Source: Porphyrobacter sp. TH134 (GTDB lineage: Bacteria; Pseudomonadota; Alphaproteobacteria; Sphingomonadales; Sphingomonadaceae). From it: DNA of 64,000 bases. Positions within the stretch are counted from its first letter, which is position 1, and every line of letters starts with the position of its first letter. The notes beneath the pieces are model-generated. The model worked only from the letters and a program-made list of their open reading frames with translations. It made no database searches and was not told the origin of the DNA. The position numbers were made by a program, and so were the translations under genes. The stretch is from positions 1 through 64,000 of the forward strand of contig NZ_PKRO01000012.1 in NCBI RefSeq assembly GCF_002855495.1, in the 5' to 3' direction. Below are positions 8,290 through 17,259 of the stretch, piece after piece.

Positions 8290-9654
8290 TTACTCGGCCG
8301 GTTGCAGCGAACCATCGGGCAGGCTGCCGGCGTCGCCGCCACCCACCACACCTGTTGCACGCGGCGCTTCCGCAGCCTTGCTGTTGCCGAGCACCGCTTC
8401 GGTGATCGAGAACGGCAGAGCCTTGGGCACTTCGATCTGGCTGATGATCGGCAGGATCACCAGGAAGTGGAGGAAGTAGTAAGCCGTCGCGATCTGGCTG
8501 ATCACCACATAGGGCTCTTCCGCCGGGGCACCGCCGCAGATGAACAGCGCAATCATGGTCGGGATCAGGCCGAACCAGAAGAACTTGCGGAACAGCGGGC
8601 GGTAGTGGCCCGAACGCACCGGGCTCTTGTCCAGCCAGGGCAGGATGAACCACAGCAGGATCGAGCCGAACATTGCGATCACACCGAGCAGCTTGGCCGG
8701 GATCAGCACGATGCCGGTGAACGGAATGCTGAGGTCACCTGTGAAGGCGCGCAGGATCGCGTAGAACGGCCAGAAGTACCATTCGGGCACGATGTGTGCC
8801 GGGGTCGAAAGCGGGTTGGCTTCGATGTAGTTGTCCGGGTGACCCAGCGCGTTCGGCAGGAAGAACACCATCGTGGTGAACAGGATGAGGAACACGCCAA
8901 GACCGAAACCGTCCTTGGTGGTGTAGTAGGGGTGGAACGGCACGGTGTCCGATTCCTGCTTCACTTCCACGCCGGTCGGGTTCGACGAGCCGGGAATGTG
9001 CAGCGCCCAGATGTGCAGGATCACGACGCCCGCAATCACGAAGGGCATCAGGAAGTGCAAGCTGAAGAAGCGGTTCAGTGCGGCGTTGTCCGGCGCGAAG
9101 CCGCCCAGCAGCCATACTTGCAGCGGTTCACCCACCAGCGGGATCGCGCTGAACAGGCCGGTAATCACCTGCGCGCCCCAGAAGCTCATCTGGCCCCACG
9201 GCAGCACGTAACCCATGAAGGCGGTCGCCATCATGAGCAGGAAGATCACCACACCCAGCAGCCAGATCATCTCGCGCGGGGCCTTGTACGATGAATAGAA
9301 CAGGCCGCGGAAGATGTGCATGTAGATGACGATGAAGAAGAAGCTCGCCCCGTTGGCATGGGCGTAACGCAGCATCCAGCCGTAATTCACGTTGCGCATG
9401 ATGTGCTCGACCGTGCCGAACGCAACCGTTGCGTTCGCGGCGTAGTGCATGGCGAGCACAACGCCGGTGACGATCTGGATCATCAGACAGAAGCCGGCGA
9501 GAACGCCGAAATTCCACATGTAGTTAAGGTTGCGCGGCACCGGGTAACCGGCACCGACCGCGCTGTATACCAGACGCGGCAACGGCAATTTATCGTCAAG
9601 CCACTTGGTTAGAGCGGTTTGCGGTTCATACTGCTTGGCCCAGGCGAAACTCAT
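8290..9654 (-). CDS. petB: Cytochrome b of the bc1 complex
   Basis: This central subunit of ubiquinol:cytochrome c reductase is 454 aa with eight or nine membrane helices. Both haem ligand pairs have the standard spacing: His99/His113 and His200/His214. The quinol-site PEWY motif is present ([13 protein letters not shown]). The C-terminus carries a hydrophilic extension of about 30 residues rich in Gly, Ala and Asp. It lies between petA and petC in one operon and works in the inner membrane of an aerobic respiratory chain. Confidence 0.97.
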   Translation of the reverse strand: MSFAWAKQYEPQTALTKWLDDKLPLPRLVYSAVGAGYPVPRNLNYMWNFGVLAGFCLMIQIVTGVVLAMHYAANATVAFGTVEHIMRNVNYGWMLRYAHANGASFFFIVIYMHIFRGLFYSSYKAPREMIWLLGVVIFLLMMATAFMGYVLPWGQMSFWGAQVITGLFSAIPLVGEPLQVWLLGGFAPDNAALNRFFSLHFLMPFVIAGVVILHIWALHIPGSSNPTGVEVKQESDTVPFHPYYTTKDGFGLGVFLILFTTMVFFLPNALGHPDNYIEANPLSTPAHIVPEWYFWPFYAILRAFTGDLSIPFTGIVLIPAKLLGVIAMFGSILLWFILPWLDKSPVRSGHYRPLFRKFFWFGLIPTMIALFICGGAPAEEPYVVISQIATAYYFLHFLVILPIISQIEVPKALPFSITEAVLGNSKAAEAPRATGVVGGGDAGSLPDGSLQPAE

Positions 9655-9720
9655 GGCGTTCTCTCGGCTTGATCAAAGTGAAGGGACGGATGATTATCGT
9701 TATCGATCAGATACGCAGGC

Positions 9721-10284
9721 TTAGCCCACGCGGATGACAGTGTCGGAGGTGAAGCTGTATTCCGGCACCATCAGATTGAGCGGCGCGGGGCCTTTGCGGA
9801 CGCGGCCCGCCACATCGTAGTGCGAACCGTGGCAGGGGCAGAAATAGCCGCCGAACTCACCCTTGTTTTCACCTTCGGCAGCGCCCAGCGGCACGCAGCC
9901 GAGGTGGGTGCAAACGCCCATCGTGACCAGAATGTCTTCGTGACCTTCCTTGGTGCGCGAGGCCAGCGTGGCGGGGTCGCGCATCGCGGCGCCATCATCG
10001 GCCTTGGCCCGCGTGATTTCTTCGGCCGTCAGGCGCTTCACGAACAAGGGCTGCTTGCGGAACGTCCACTTGATGCTCTGGCCGGGCTGGATCGCGCCGA
10101 CATCGACTTCGGTGGTGCTGGCTGCCTTGACGTCGGCCGAAGGGGCCATCTGGCTGACCAACGGGAACAGCACTGATGCCCCACCAACGCCGGCCGTGCT
10201 CAATGCGGCGATATGGATCCAGTCGCGGCGACGCACGCCATCGGGGGCGGCGATTTCACTGGTAGCTGCTGTGTCAGTAGCCAT
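9721..10284 (-). CDS. petA: Rieske iron-sulfur protein of the bc1 complex
   Basis: This 187-aa ubiquinol-cytochrome c reductase iron-sulfur subunit has cluster ligands in CTHLGC (125-130) and CPCHGSHYD (149-157), including both cysteines and both histidines. The N-terminus has a twin-arginine-like RRRDWI followed by a hydrophobic anchor (24-44), as usual for Tat-exported Rieske proteins. It is the first gene of petABC. The 231-base space upstream (10,285-10,515) must hold the operon promoter; I recognise no specific regulator site there. Confidence 0.96.
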   Translation of the reverse strand: MATDTAATSEIAAPDGVRRRDWIHIAALSTAGVGGASVLFPLVSQMAPSADVKAASTTEVDVGAIQPGQSIKWTFRKQPLFVKRLTAEEITRAKADDGAAMRDPATLASRTKEGHEDILVTMGVCTHLGCVPLGAAEGENKGEFGGYFCPCHGSHYDVAGRVRKGPAPLNLMVPEYSFTSDTVIRVG

Positions 10285-10515
10285 TTCGTCTTACCCTGCT
10301 CGTTTTGCCGCGGCGGAAATACGGCCCGCGCGGCGTGGTGTTCCAGAGATGGGGCGACCGCCCCAATGCAATTTCCGTCGATTGATCCCTGCTTCAGGCC
10401 GGGAGGCGCTTATAAACGCACCTTGCCGGAAGCTTGGCCGGGGCAATTAACGGCAATCCTGCGAGAATCCAACCGTGTTTTAAACAAGCCGCGTTCGCAT
10501 GCGTGCAAGCCGACC

Positions 10516-11265
10516 TTAGGGGAGAGCGATCATACTGATCTGCCGACCATAATTGGCTTCACCCGCCTGCGTGGCGCGTCTGTGGGAATGGTAACGCGCG
10601 ACATGGGAGAAAGTATCCCGGCCTATATCCGCAATTTTGCTAAGGCCCGCCGCGCTCAGTTGCGCCATGATGAAGCCGGGCAAGTCAAACTGCCAGCGCG
10701 CCGCCCCCGCCCGTTCGGGTGCGGGAGCGAAGAAACGCTCCGCATCGGCGGGAAAGCGGGCGCGGAACGGCGCGTCGACTTCGTAGCTTGGCTGCGCAAT
10801 TGTTGGCCCGAGCACCGCGGCAATGTCCCCGCGCCGCGCCCCCAGCGCCTCCATCGCGGCGATGGTGTTTTCGACCACGCCGTCCACCGCGCCGCGCCAG
10901 CCGGCGTGGGCTGCGCCGATCACCCCGGCCTGACGGTCAGCGAACAGGATTGGCCCGCAATCGGCCGTGACAATCCCGAGCACGATGCCCGGCGTCGCGG
11001 TGACAACGGCGTCTGCGACCGGGCGACCTTCGGCAGCATCGTCCCACGCCTGCGTCACGGTCACGACATCGGGTGAATGCACCTGATGGGGCGCGGCGAG
11101 CCTTCCGCCGGGCAGGATAGCCTGCGCCGCCGCCGCCCGCAGAGCGCGCACATCGGCCCCGTCCCCCGGCCCGCCAAAGCCGAACTGGTGCGCGCCGCCG
11201 TTGCTGCCGAAAAAGCCGTGCGGCACACCCCCCAGCAACGGGTGGGTTTCGATTGGGAACGTCAC
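10516..11265 (-). CDS. pgeF: Purine nucleoside phosphorylase / multicopper-oxidase-like YfiH family protein
   Basis: This 249-aa member of the YfiH/LACC1 family is now usually regarded as acting on purine nucleosides and, in cell-wall quality control, on misincorporated peptidoglycan residues. The metal-binding triad is present: His63 (PHQVHSPD), Cys103 (TADCGPIL) and His120 (AHAGWRG). The start codon is GTG, four bases after the pepN stop on the same strand, so the two genes are probably cotranscribed. The exact physiological substrate cannot be told from sequence. Confidence 0.88.
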   Translation of the reverse strand: MTFPIETHPLLGGVPHGFFGSNGGAHQFGFGGPGDGADVRALRAAAAQAILPGGRLAAPHQVHSPDVVTVTQAWDDAAEGRPVADAVVTATPGIVLGIVTADCGPILFADRQAGVIGAAHAGWRGAVDGVVENTIAAMEALGARRGDIAAVLGPTIAQPSYEVDAPFRARFPADAERFFAPAPERAGAARWQFDLPGFIMAQLSAAGLSKIADIGRDTFSHVARYHSHRRATQAGEANYGRQISMIALP

Positions 11266-11269
11266 CCGA

Positions 11270-13930
11270 TCAGCCTTCCAGCGAGCGGCTGACCTGCTCG
11301 AAAGTGTCGCGCGACAGGTTGCCGGCAGCCAGGATCCGCTCCAGCTCTGCCTTCATCAGCGCCGCCCGCCCGGCCTCGATCCGCCGCCAGCGCCCCAGCG
11401 CAGGCACGAACCGCGCCGCGGTCTGCGGGTTGATCGGATCAAGCGCGAGGATCACGTCGGCGACCATCCGGTAGCCCTCTCCATCAGACTTGTGGAAACC
11501 CTTGGGATTGCCTGCGAAGGCCATGTGCAGCGATCGCACGCGGTTGGGGTTCTTCATCGTGAAGTCCGGATGCTCGGCCAGTGCGCGGACATGCTGGATG
11601 ACCTGCGGATGGAGCGAAAGCGCTTGGAGCGTGAACCACTTGTCCACCACCAGCGCATTGTCCCTGTAGCGATCGTAAAACGCCGCCAGCTTGTCCTCGC
11701 GCGCCGGATGATCGAGCCCGCACAGCACCATCAGCGCGCCCTGCCGGTCGGTCATGTTGTCGGCGGCATCGAATTGCGCGGCGGCCAGCGTCGCGGCGCT
11801 CACGGGGTCGGCGGCGGCGATCAGGCCCAGCGCAATGGTCTTGACCTTGCGCGCACCCCGGCCCGCAGGATCATCGAGCGTCACGGCAGAGGCGCGCGAA
11901 TGGAGCGCCTGCAATTCGTCCGCCAGCGCGCTGCCGATGGCCGCTTTCAGCCCTTCGCGCGCTGCATGGATCGCGCCGGGATCAGCCTTGCGTGTCCCGG
12001 TCGCCATCGCCTCGAACAGGTAGGTTTCCGAAGGCAGCACCAGCAATTCGCCGCGCATCGCATCATCAAGCGCGTTGTCCGCAAGGCTGGAACGGAACGC
12101 CCCGATGATCGCCGCCTCACCCGCCGCCTGCGTGTCAGGCGAGAGGGTCCCGGCGGCCGTGCCGACGAGATGCCCGACAGCCAGTTCCTGCAAGGCTTCC
12201 GAGCGGGCGAAGGGATCATCGTCATGCGCGGCGAGGAACACCAGATCCTCACGCGCCAGATCGCGTTCGATCACGACGGGGGCGGTGAAGCCGCGATTGA
12301 TGGAGACGACCGGCTCGCCGCCCGCCAGCGGCAGGGTGAAGGTCTGCTCTTCCTCCTCCAGCACCACCAACTGCTCCGCCCCGAGCGCGCCGGAGCGGGA
12401 GTGCACTGCGACCCGAAGCGGGATCGGCATCGACAGCTTGTCGGGCTGGCCGGGGGTGACGGGGACGGTCTGCCTGAGGGTAAGTTTGAGCGTATCGCCC
12501 TCGACGGCCTGCGACACGGTGACGCGCGGCGTGCCGGCCTGCGAATACCAGCGGCGGAACCGGGCAAGGTCGATCCCCGCCCCGTCCTCGATCGCCTTGA
12601 CGAAATCCTCGCAGGTCGCAGCCTCGCCGTCATGGCGGTCGAAATAGAGGTCGGTCCCCGCCCGGAACCGCGCCTCGCCGACCATGCTGCACATCATGCG
12701 GATCACCTCGGCGCCCTTGTTGTAGACGGTCGCTGTGTAGAAGTTGCTGATCTCGCGGTAGCTGTCGGGCCGAATCGGGTGCGCCAGCGGCCCCGCATCC
12801 TCGGGGAACTGCGCCGCACGCAAAATCCGCACATCCTCGATCCGCTTGACCGCCTCGCCGCGCATATCCTGCGAAAACAGCTGGTCGCGCAGCACGGTGA
12901 AGCCTTCTTTCAGCGAGAGCTGGAACCAGTCGCGGCAGGTGATGCGGTTGCCCGACCAGTTGTGGAAATATTCATGCGCGATCACGCCTTCGACCGCGTC
13001 GAAATCGGCATCGGTCGCGGTGTCGGGATCAGCCAGAACGTACTTCGTGTTGAAGACATTGAGCCCCTTGTTCTCCATCGCGCCCATGTTGAAATCGGAA
13101 ACGGCGACGATGTTGTAGAGATCAAGATCATATTCGCGCCCGAACACGTCCTCGTCCCACTTCATCGAGCGGTGCAGCGATTCGAGCGCGTGGTCGGTGC
13201 GTTCGAGGTCTTCGGCGCGCACCCAGACGTTGCATTCGACTTGGCGGCCCGAGCGGGTCGTGAAGGGCTTGGAATTGGCGACCAGATCACCCGCGACCAG
13301 CGCGAAGAGGTAGGACGGCTTGGGCCAGGGATCGTGCCATTCGGCCCAGTGGGTGCCGTCCGCGTTCTCACCCGCGGCCACACGGTTGCCGTTGCACAGC
13401 AGGATCGGGAACAGCCCCTTGTCCCCCTCCATCCGCACCGCATAGGTCGAGAGCACATCGGGCCGGTCGGGGAAGAAGGTGATCCGGCGGAAGCCCTCCG
13501 ATTCGCACTGGGTGCACAGCATCCCGTTCGAGGCATAAAGGCCCATCAGCTGGGTGTTGGCGCTGGGGTTGATCTGCGTCACGACTTCGACCGTGTGCTT
13601 CGCGCCCGGCAGGGTCACGATCAGGTCAGGCCCATCCATCCGCCAATCGGCAGGCGCGCCGTCGACGATGACGCTTGTCGCGGTCAGGCTGTCACCATTG
13701 AGGCGCAGCTCGCTGGTCGGCTCGGCGGCGGGGTTGCGCTCGATTGCCAGCGTGGCGGTAACGGTGGTGGCCTCAAGCCCGAGCCGGAAATCCAGCGTCG
13801 TGGTCGGCACGGCCCAAGGAAACGGCTGGTAATCCTCGCGCCGGATCACGGGCGGCTCGTGCGGGGTGGGTGCGGCATCCGCCAGTTCGGGGTTAGCTTC
13901 GGGGCTGATGGGGGTGGTTGCGATATCCAT
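11270..13930 (-). CDS. pepN: Aminopeptidase N (M1 family)
   Basis: This zinc metallopeptidase removes N-terminal residues from peptides. The 886-aa size fits PepN. The GAMEN exopeptidase motif is at 283-287, the zinc site HEYFHNWSGNR begins at 319 and the third ligand is Glu342 (KEGFTVLRDQ). The start was set at MDIATTPIS; an upstream in-frame ATG adds 12 residues but runs toward the divergent gene that begins 53 bases away. There is no signal peptide, so it is cytosolic. It is followed by pgeF. Confidence 0.95.
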   Translation of the reverse strand: MDIATTPISPEANPELADAAPTPHEPPVIRREDYQPFPWAVPTTTLDFRLGLEATTVTATLAIERNPAAEPTSELRLNGDSLTATSVIVDGAPADWRMDGPDLIVTLPGAKHTVEVVTQINPSANTQLMGLYASNGMLCTQCESEGFRRITFFPDRPDVLSTYAVRMEGDKGLFPILLCNGNRVAAGENADGTHWAEWHDPWPKPSYLFALVAGDLVANSKPFTTRSGRQVECNVWVRAEDLERTDHALESLHRSMKWDEDVFGREYDLDLYNIVAVSDFNMGAMENKGLNVFNTKYVLADPDTATDADFDAVEGVIAHEYFHNWSGNRITCRDWFQLSLKEGFTVLRDQLFSQDMRGEAVKRIEDVRILRAAQFPEDAGPLAHPIRPDSYREISNFYTATVYNKGAEVIRMMCSMVGEARFRAGTDLYFDRHDGEAATCEDFVKAIEDGAGIDLARFRRWYSQAGTPRVTVSQAVEGDTLKLTLRQTVPVTPGQPDKLSMPIPLRVAVHSRSGALGAEQLVVLEEEEQTFTLPLAGGEPVVSINRGFTAPVVIERDLAREDLVFLAAHDDDPFARSEALQELAVGHLVGTAAGTLSPDTQAAGEAAIIGAFRSSLADNALDDAMRGELLVLPSETYLFEAMATGTRKADPGAIHAAREGLKAAIGSALADELQALHSRASAVTLDDPAGRGARKVKTIALGLIAAADPVSAATLAAAQFDAADNMTDRQGALMVLCGLDHPAREDKLAAFYDRYRDNALVVDKWFTLQALSLHPQVIQHVRALAEHPDFTMKNPNRVRSLHMAFAGNPKGFHKSDGEGYRMVADVILALDPINPQTAARFVPALGRWRRIEAGRAALMKAELERILAAGNLSRDTFEQVSRSLEG

Positions 13931-13982
13931 GTGCGCCGATTTAGGTTGATTCGGCCCCGCGTCCAATCTTTAGGTTGCCAGT

Positions 13983-14825
13983 ATGGGCAATCTGCTGATC
14001 TTCGGACTGGGCTACACCGCAGGGCGGATCGCCGACACGGTGCGTGCGCGCGGCTGGCGGGTCATGGCCACAGGCAGCGCCGGCGACATCGCCTTTGCCG
14101 ATCGCGATGCGGTTTTGGCGGCTATAGGCGCGGCGAGCCACATTTTGTCCTCCGTCCCGCCCGACCGGACAAGCGGCGGCGATCCGGTGCTGGATACCTA
14201 TGGCGATGCACTGGCCGGCAAGCCGCTGTTCTACCTCTCCTCCACGGGCGTTTATGGCGACCGCGCAGGTGCTTGGGTGGACGAGGCGACGCCGACCATC
14301 GCGGAAAGCGGAGAAGGCCGCCGCAATGCGCGGGCCGAAGCTGATTTGGCGTGGCTGGGCATGGGCGCGCGGGTGTTCCGCCTGCCGGGGATTTACGGGC
14401 CGGGCCGCAGTGCGCTCGACCGCGTACAGGAAGGCAAGGCGCGCCGGATTGACCTGCCCGATCAGGTGTTCAGCCGGGTGCATGTCGATGATATTGTGTC
14501 TGGGGTGGTCGCCGCGCTGACGCAGGATGCGCCGCCCGGAGCCTACAACCTCGGCGATGATCTGCCCGCCAGCGGCAACGCAGTGACCGAACATGCCTGC
14601 CGGTTGCTCGGCTTGGAGCCGCCGCCGCTGGAAACGCTGGAAGAGGCAAACCTGTCCGACATGGCGCGGGGTTTCTATGCCGAGAACCGCCGCGTCGCCA
14701 ACGGCAAGGCCAAGCGGGTGCTGGGGTGGTCGCCGCGCTATCCGACCTATGTCGAAGGGTTAGCAGCTTTGTTTTGGCCTCAAGCGCCGGCGGGCGCGTC
14801 CGCGCCCTTGGCTACCGCGCCATAA
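13983..14825 (+). CDS. NAD(P)-dependent epimerase/dehydratase-like SDR (YeeZ type)
   Basis: This 280-aa extended short-chain dehydrogenase-like protein begins with a degenerate Rossmann loop FGLGYTAGRIAD (7-18). It then has YLSSTGVYGDRAG and PGIYGPGRSALDRV, motifs found in YeeZ/sugar-epimerase-like proteins. The catalytic Tyr is within STGVYGD but the following YxxxK spacing is not typical, so enzymatic activity is uncertain. It diverges from pepN with only 52 bases between starts. Substrate unknown. Confidence 0.8.
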   Translation: MGNLLIFGLGYTAGRIADTVRARGWRVMATGSAGDIAFADRDAVLAAIGAASHILSSVPPDRTSGGDPVLDTYGDALAGKPLFYLSSTGVYGDRAGAWVDEATPTIAESGEGRRNARAEADLAWLGMGARVFRLPGIYGPGRSALDRVQEGKARRIDLPDQVFSRVHVDDIVSGVVAALTQDAPPGAYNLGDDLPASGNAVTEHACRLLGLEPPPLETLEEANLSDMARGFYAENRRVANGKAKRVLGWSPRYPTYVEGLAALFWPQAPAGASAPLATAP

Positions 14826-14848
14826 GGCGCGACGGGCAGTCGCCCTTG

Positions 14849-14863
14849 CGGCCCTGCGGGCCG
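14849..14863. terminator. Short hairpin between convergent genes
   Basis: CGGCCC and GGGCCG form a 6-bp stem around a TGC loop, between the end of the SDR gene (plus) and the end of the DMT gene (minus). No U-tract is visible, so the assignment is weak. Confidence 0.3.
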
Positions 14864-14883
14864 ATCAGCACTCTACCGGCAAG

Positions 14884-15831
14884 TTATCTCCGCAGCGACC
14901 CGCTCTGCTGCACCTGCACCGCCTTCACGCGCCGCGCCCTGAGCGCCAGCCCCATGCCAATCAGCGCCAGTGCCATGCCGCCCGCCGACAGCGCGTCCCA
15001 CACGAAACCCTCGAACACCGTCGACAGCAGCATCGCCACGCAGACGGTGACGATGCCGTTATAGGCCGTCTTCCCCGCCCCTATCTGGCGCACCAGATTG
15101 TAATGCAGCGGAAAGGTGACGACCGATCCGATAATGGCAAGATAGGCCGTCCCCGCCCAGAACTGCCATGCCGTCGGCACGGTCGGCGGGCCGACTGTGA
15201 CGAAGGCGTAGGCGAAGTCGAAAACCGTTCCATACAGCATTGCCCAGGCCAGCAGGCTGACCATCGGCACACCGCGCCCGGTGGGGTTGGCCTGCACCAC
15301 ATTGGCGAGGCTGGCGGCCAGCATCCCGCCAACGGCCAGCACGATCCCCAAAGCGACATTGCCGCCGAGCGGCGCCGCGTTCCATTCGTGCACCAGCAGC
15401 ATCGCCACGCCGATGATGGCGACAAGGCTCCCGCCGATGAAGCCGCCCTGCACCTTCTCGCCGATGAATATCTTCGCAAAAATCGCGTTGGGCACCATCA
15501 GCAGCGCGAACATCACCGCAACGATGCCCGACGTGATGTGCTGTTCGGAATGATAGACGAACAGGAAATTGCCCGAAAACTGCGCGATCCCGACGCCAAG
15601 GGCCAAAAGATGTTCTGCCCGGTTCAGCTTCAGTCGGTTGCCCATCGCCACCGCCAGCGCGAACAGCGCTGGCGTCGCCAGCATGAAACGGAAGAACACG
15701 CTCCACGCCGGCGGCACATTGGCGATCTGGCCGGTGATGACGAACCAGGTCGACCCCCAGATCGTGCCGGTCAGCATGAAGGGGATCAGCACCTTGGGGC
15801 TGAGCATGGAGGGGGCGGTTTCGGTGGTCAC
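14884..15831 (-). CDS. DMT-superfamily (EamA) membrane transporter
   Basis: This 315-aa protein has about ten hydrophobic helices in two repeated EamA halves. The first half begins LTGTIWGSTWFVITG; the second has a glycine-rich GIVLAVGGMLAASLANVV helix. Such permeases export amino acids or other metabolites. The start is GTG, overlapping the upstream threonine-aldolase-like gene by GTGA, so the two are coupled and may handle a related small molecule. A longer in-frame start is a shadow of that gene. Substrate not determinable. Confidence 0.85.
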   Translation of the reverse strand: MTTETAPSMLSPKVLIPFMLTGTIWGSTWFVITGQIANVPPAWSVFFRFMLATPALFALAVAMGNRLKLNRAEHLLALGVGIAQFSGNFLFVYHSEQHITSGIVAVMFALLMVPNAIFAKIFIGEKVQGGFIGGSLVAIIGVAMLLVHEWNAAPLGGNVALGIVLAVGGMLAASLANVVQANPTGRGVPMVSLLAWAMLYGTVFDFAYAFVTVGPPTVPTAWQFWAGTAYLAIIGSVVTFPLHYNLVRQIGAGKTAYNGIVTVCVAMLLSTVFEGFVWDALSAGGMALALIGMGLALRARRVKAVQVQQSGSLRR

Positions 15832-16862
15832 AGCGCGGCGATGGCCTTGCCCAGCGCAGCCGCGTCTTCGGCCCGCGTGTTCCAAGCCGTGACAAAGCGG
15901 GCGGATGTTGCGCCCCAATCATAGAAGGCGAAATCCTGCGCGCGCAGTGCGGCACGCTCCGCCTCGGTCAGGTGTACGAACAGCTCGTTCGCCTCGACCG
16001 GATAGAGCAGCCGGTCGCCGCAGCCCGCCGCCACTTCGCGCGCGGCGGCATTGGCGTGGGCGGCATTGGCGAGCCACAGCCCGTCATCCAGCATGGCCAG
16101 AATTTGCGCGGCAAGATAGCGGCCCTTGCATTGCAGATGGCCAGCGCGCTTGCGGCGGTAACGCACCTGCATCGCGGCCTCGGGATCGAACAGCACCACG
16201 GCTTCGGCCCCCATCCCGCCATTCTTGATAAAGCCGAAGGCGAGGCTGTCGACCGGGCCACTCGCGCTGCGCGCCGCGTCCTCGGGCGAACCACCCAGAA
16301 ACGCCGCCGCATTGGCAAACCGCGCCCCGTCCATGTGCAGGCCGAGCCGCCGTTCTTTGGCGAAGGCTGCCAGCGCCGCGAGTTCTTCCGGAGAATAGGC
16401 GCGGCCATATTCGCTCGCCTGTGTGATCGCGATCGCGTGAGGCTGCACCTGATGCACGTCATTGCGGATCGGGTCGATCAGCGCGGCGATACCTTCAGGC
16501 GTCAGCTTCGCGCCCTCGCCCTCGGCGTGCATCAGCTTGGCGCCGTGGAGGAAAAAGCCGGGCGCCCCGCCTTCGTCCACCTCGATATGCGCCTCGGTGT
16601 GGCACACCACCCCGCCGTGCGGTGCGCACATCGTCGCCAGCGCCAGACAATTGGCCGCAGTGCCCGTGGCCACCCACAGCGCCGCACATTCGCGCCCGAA
16701 CAAGGCGGTAAAGCGTGCGTCGAGCTCCGCCGAAAGCGCATCCCCGTCGTAAGGATTGTCCGGTTCGTCGGCCTTGCGCATCGCCTCCCACAGGCGGGGG
16801 TGGACGGGCGCGGCGTTGTCCGACAGGAAGGGTTTGGACGCAAAGGATTGGGCGGTGGTCAT
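15828..16862 (-). CDS. Low-specificity threonine aldolase family enzyme
   Basis: This 344-aa fold-type I PLP enzyme of the LtaE/beta-eliminating lyase family usually cleaves L-(allo)threonine to glycine and acetaldehyde. PLP contacts are visible: TGTAANCLAL (67-76), the Asp in HMDGARFANA (Asp178), and the candidate Schiff-base Lys213 in FGFIKNGGMGAE. The family more often has SLSKGL at that place, so this is a divergent subgroup. The start was set at ATG 16862 rather than the TTG six bases upstream. It is coupled to the EamA transporter. Confidence 0.85.
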   Translation of the reverse strand: MTTAQSFASKPFLSDNAAPVHPRLWEAMRKADEPDNPYDGDALSAELDARFTALFGRECAALWVATGTAANCLALATMCAPHGGVVCHTEAHIEVDEGGAPGFFLHGAKLMHAEGEGAKLTPEGIAALIDPIRNDVHQVQPHAIAITQASEYGRAYSPEELAALAAFAKERRLGLHMDGARFANAAAFLGGSPEDAARSASGPVDSLAFGFIKNGGMGAEAVVLFDPEAAMQVRYRRKRAGHLQCKGRYLAAQILAMLDDGLWLANAAHANAAAREVAAGCGDRLLYPVEANELFVHLTEAERAALRAQDFAFYDWGATSARFVTAWNTRAEDAAALGKAIAAL

Positions 16863-16914
16863 CGACAATCGCCTCTAACCACCAGCGCAGCCATTACAAG
16901 CAGGAGTAACGCGA

Positions 16915-17232
16915 GTGAGCGAGGAACCCACACAGCTGACCATCACCCACCATGTGGCAGGCCAGGGCGGGCGCTATGTCGCGGTGGTCGAAGGTGCGGC
17001 GGAAGAAGGCTATCTCGAATGGGAGCCCGGCGGGCAGCGTGATGACGTAGAGGTTCGCATCGCCGCCCACACCATCGTGCCGCGCGCCATTGGTGGACGC
17101 GGCGTGGCAGGCGCGCTGGTGGCGCGGCTGGTGGAAGATGCAAGGCGCCAGGGCTTCCTGATCCAGCCGGATTGTTCCTACGTGGCCCGGAAATTTGCCG
17201 AGAACCCCGATTGGGCAGGGCTGAAAGCCTGA
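16915..17232 (+). CDS. Small GNAT-fold N-acetyltransferase (YidJ/COG2388 type)
   Basis: This 105-aa protein has the short GNAT core: YLEWEPGG strand, HTIVPRAIGGRGVAGALVARLVEDARRQG (acetyl-CoA loop and helix, about 53-81) and the terminal SYVARKFAENPDW typical of the COG2388 family. The start is GTG with a GAG-rich site upstream. It diverges from the threonine aldolase gene (52 bases). Substrates of this family are mostly unknown; protein or small amine acetylation is possible. Confidence 0.85.
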   Translation: MSEEPTQLTITHHVAGQGGRYVAVVEGAAEEGYLEWEPGGQRDDVEVRIAAHTIVPRAIGGRGVAGALVARLVEDARRQGFLIQPDCSYVARKFAENPDWAGLKA

Positions 17233-17259
17233 TACAGCAGGCCTGCAAATGGGGGCCGA

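Noticed and set aside
11201-14344. 1047-codon plus-strand open frame opposite pepN
   Set aside because: It is antisense to pepN and rich in Arg, Gly and His with no domain; long antisense frames are common in GC-rich genes.
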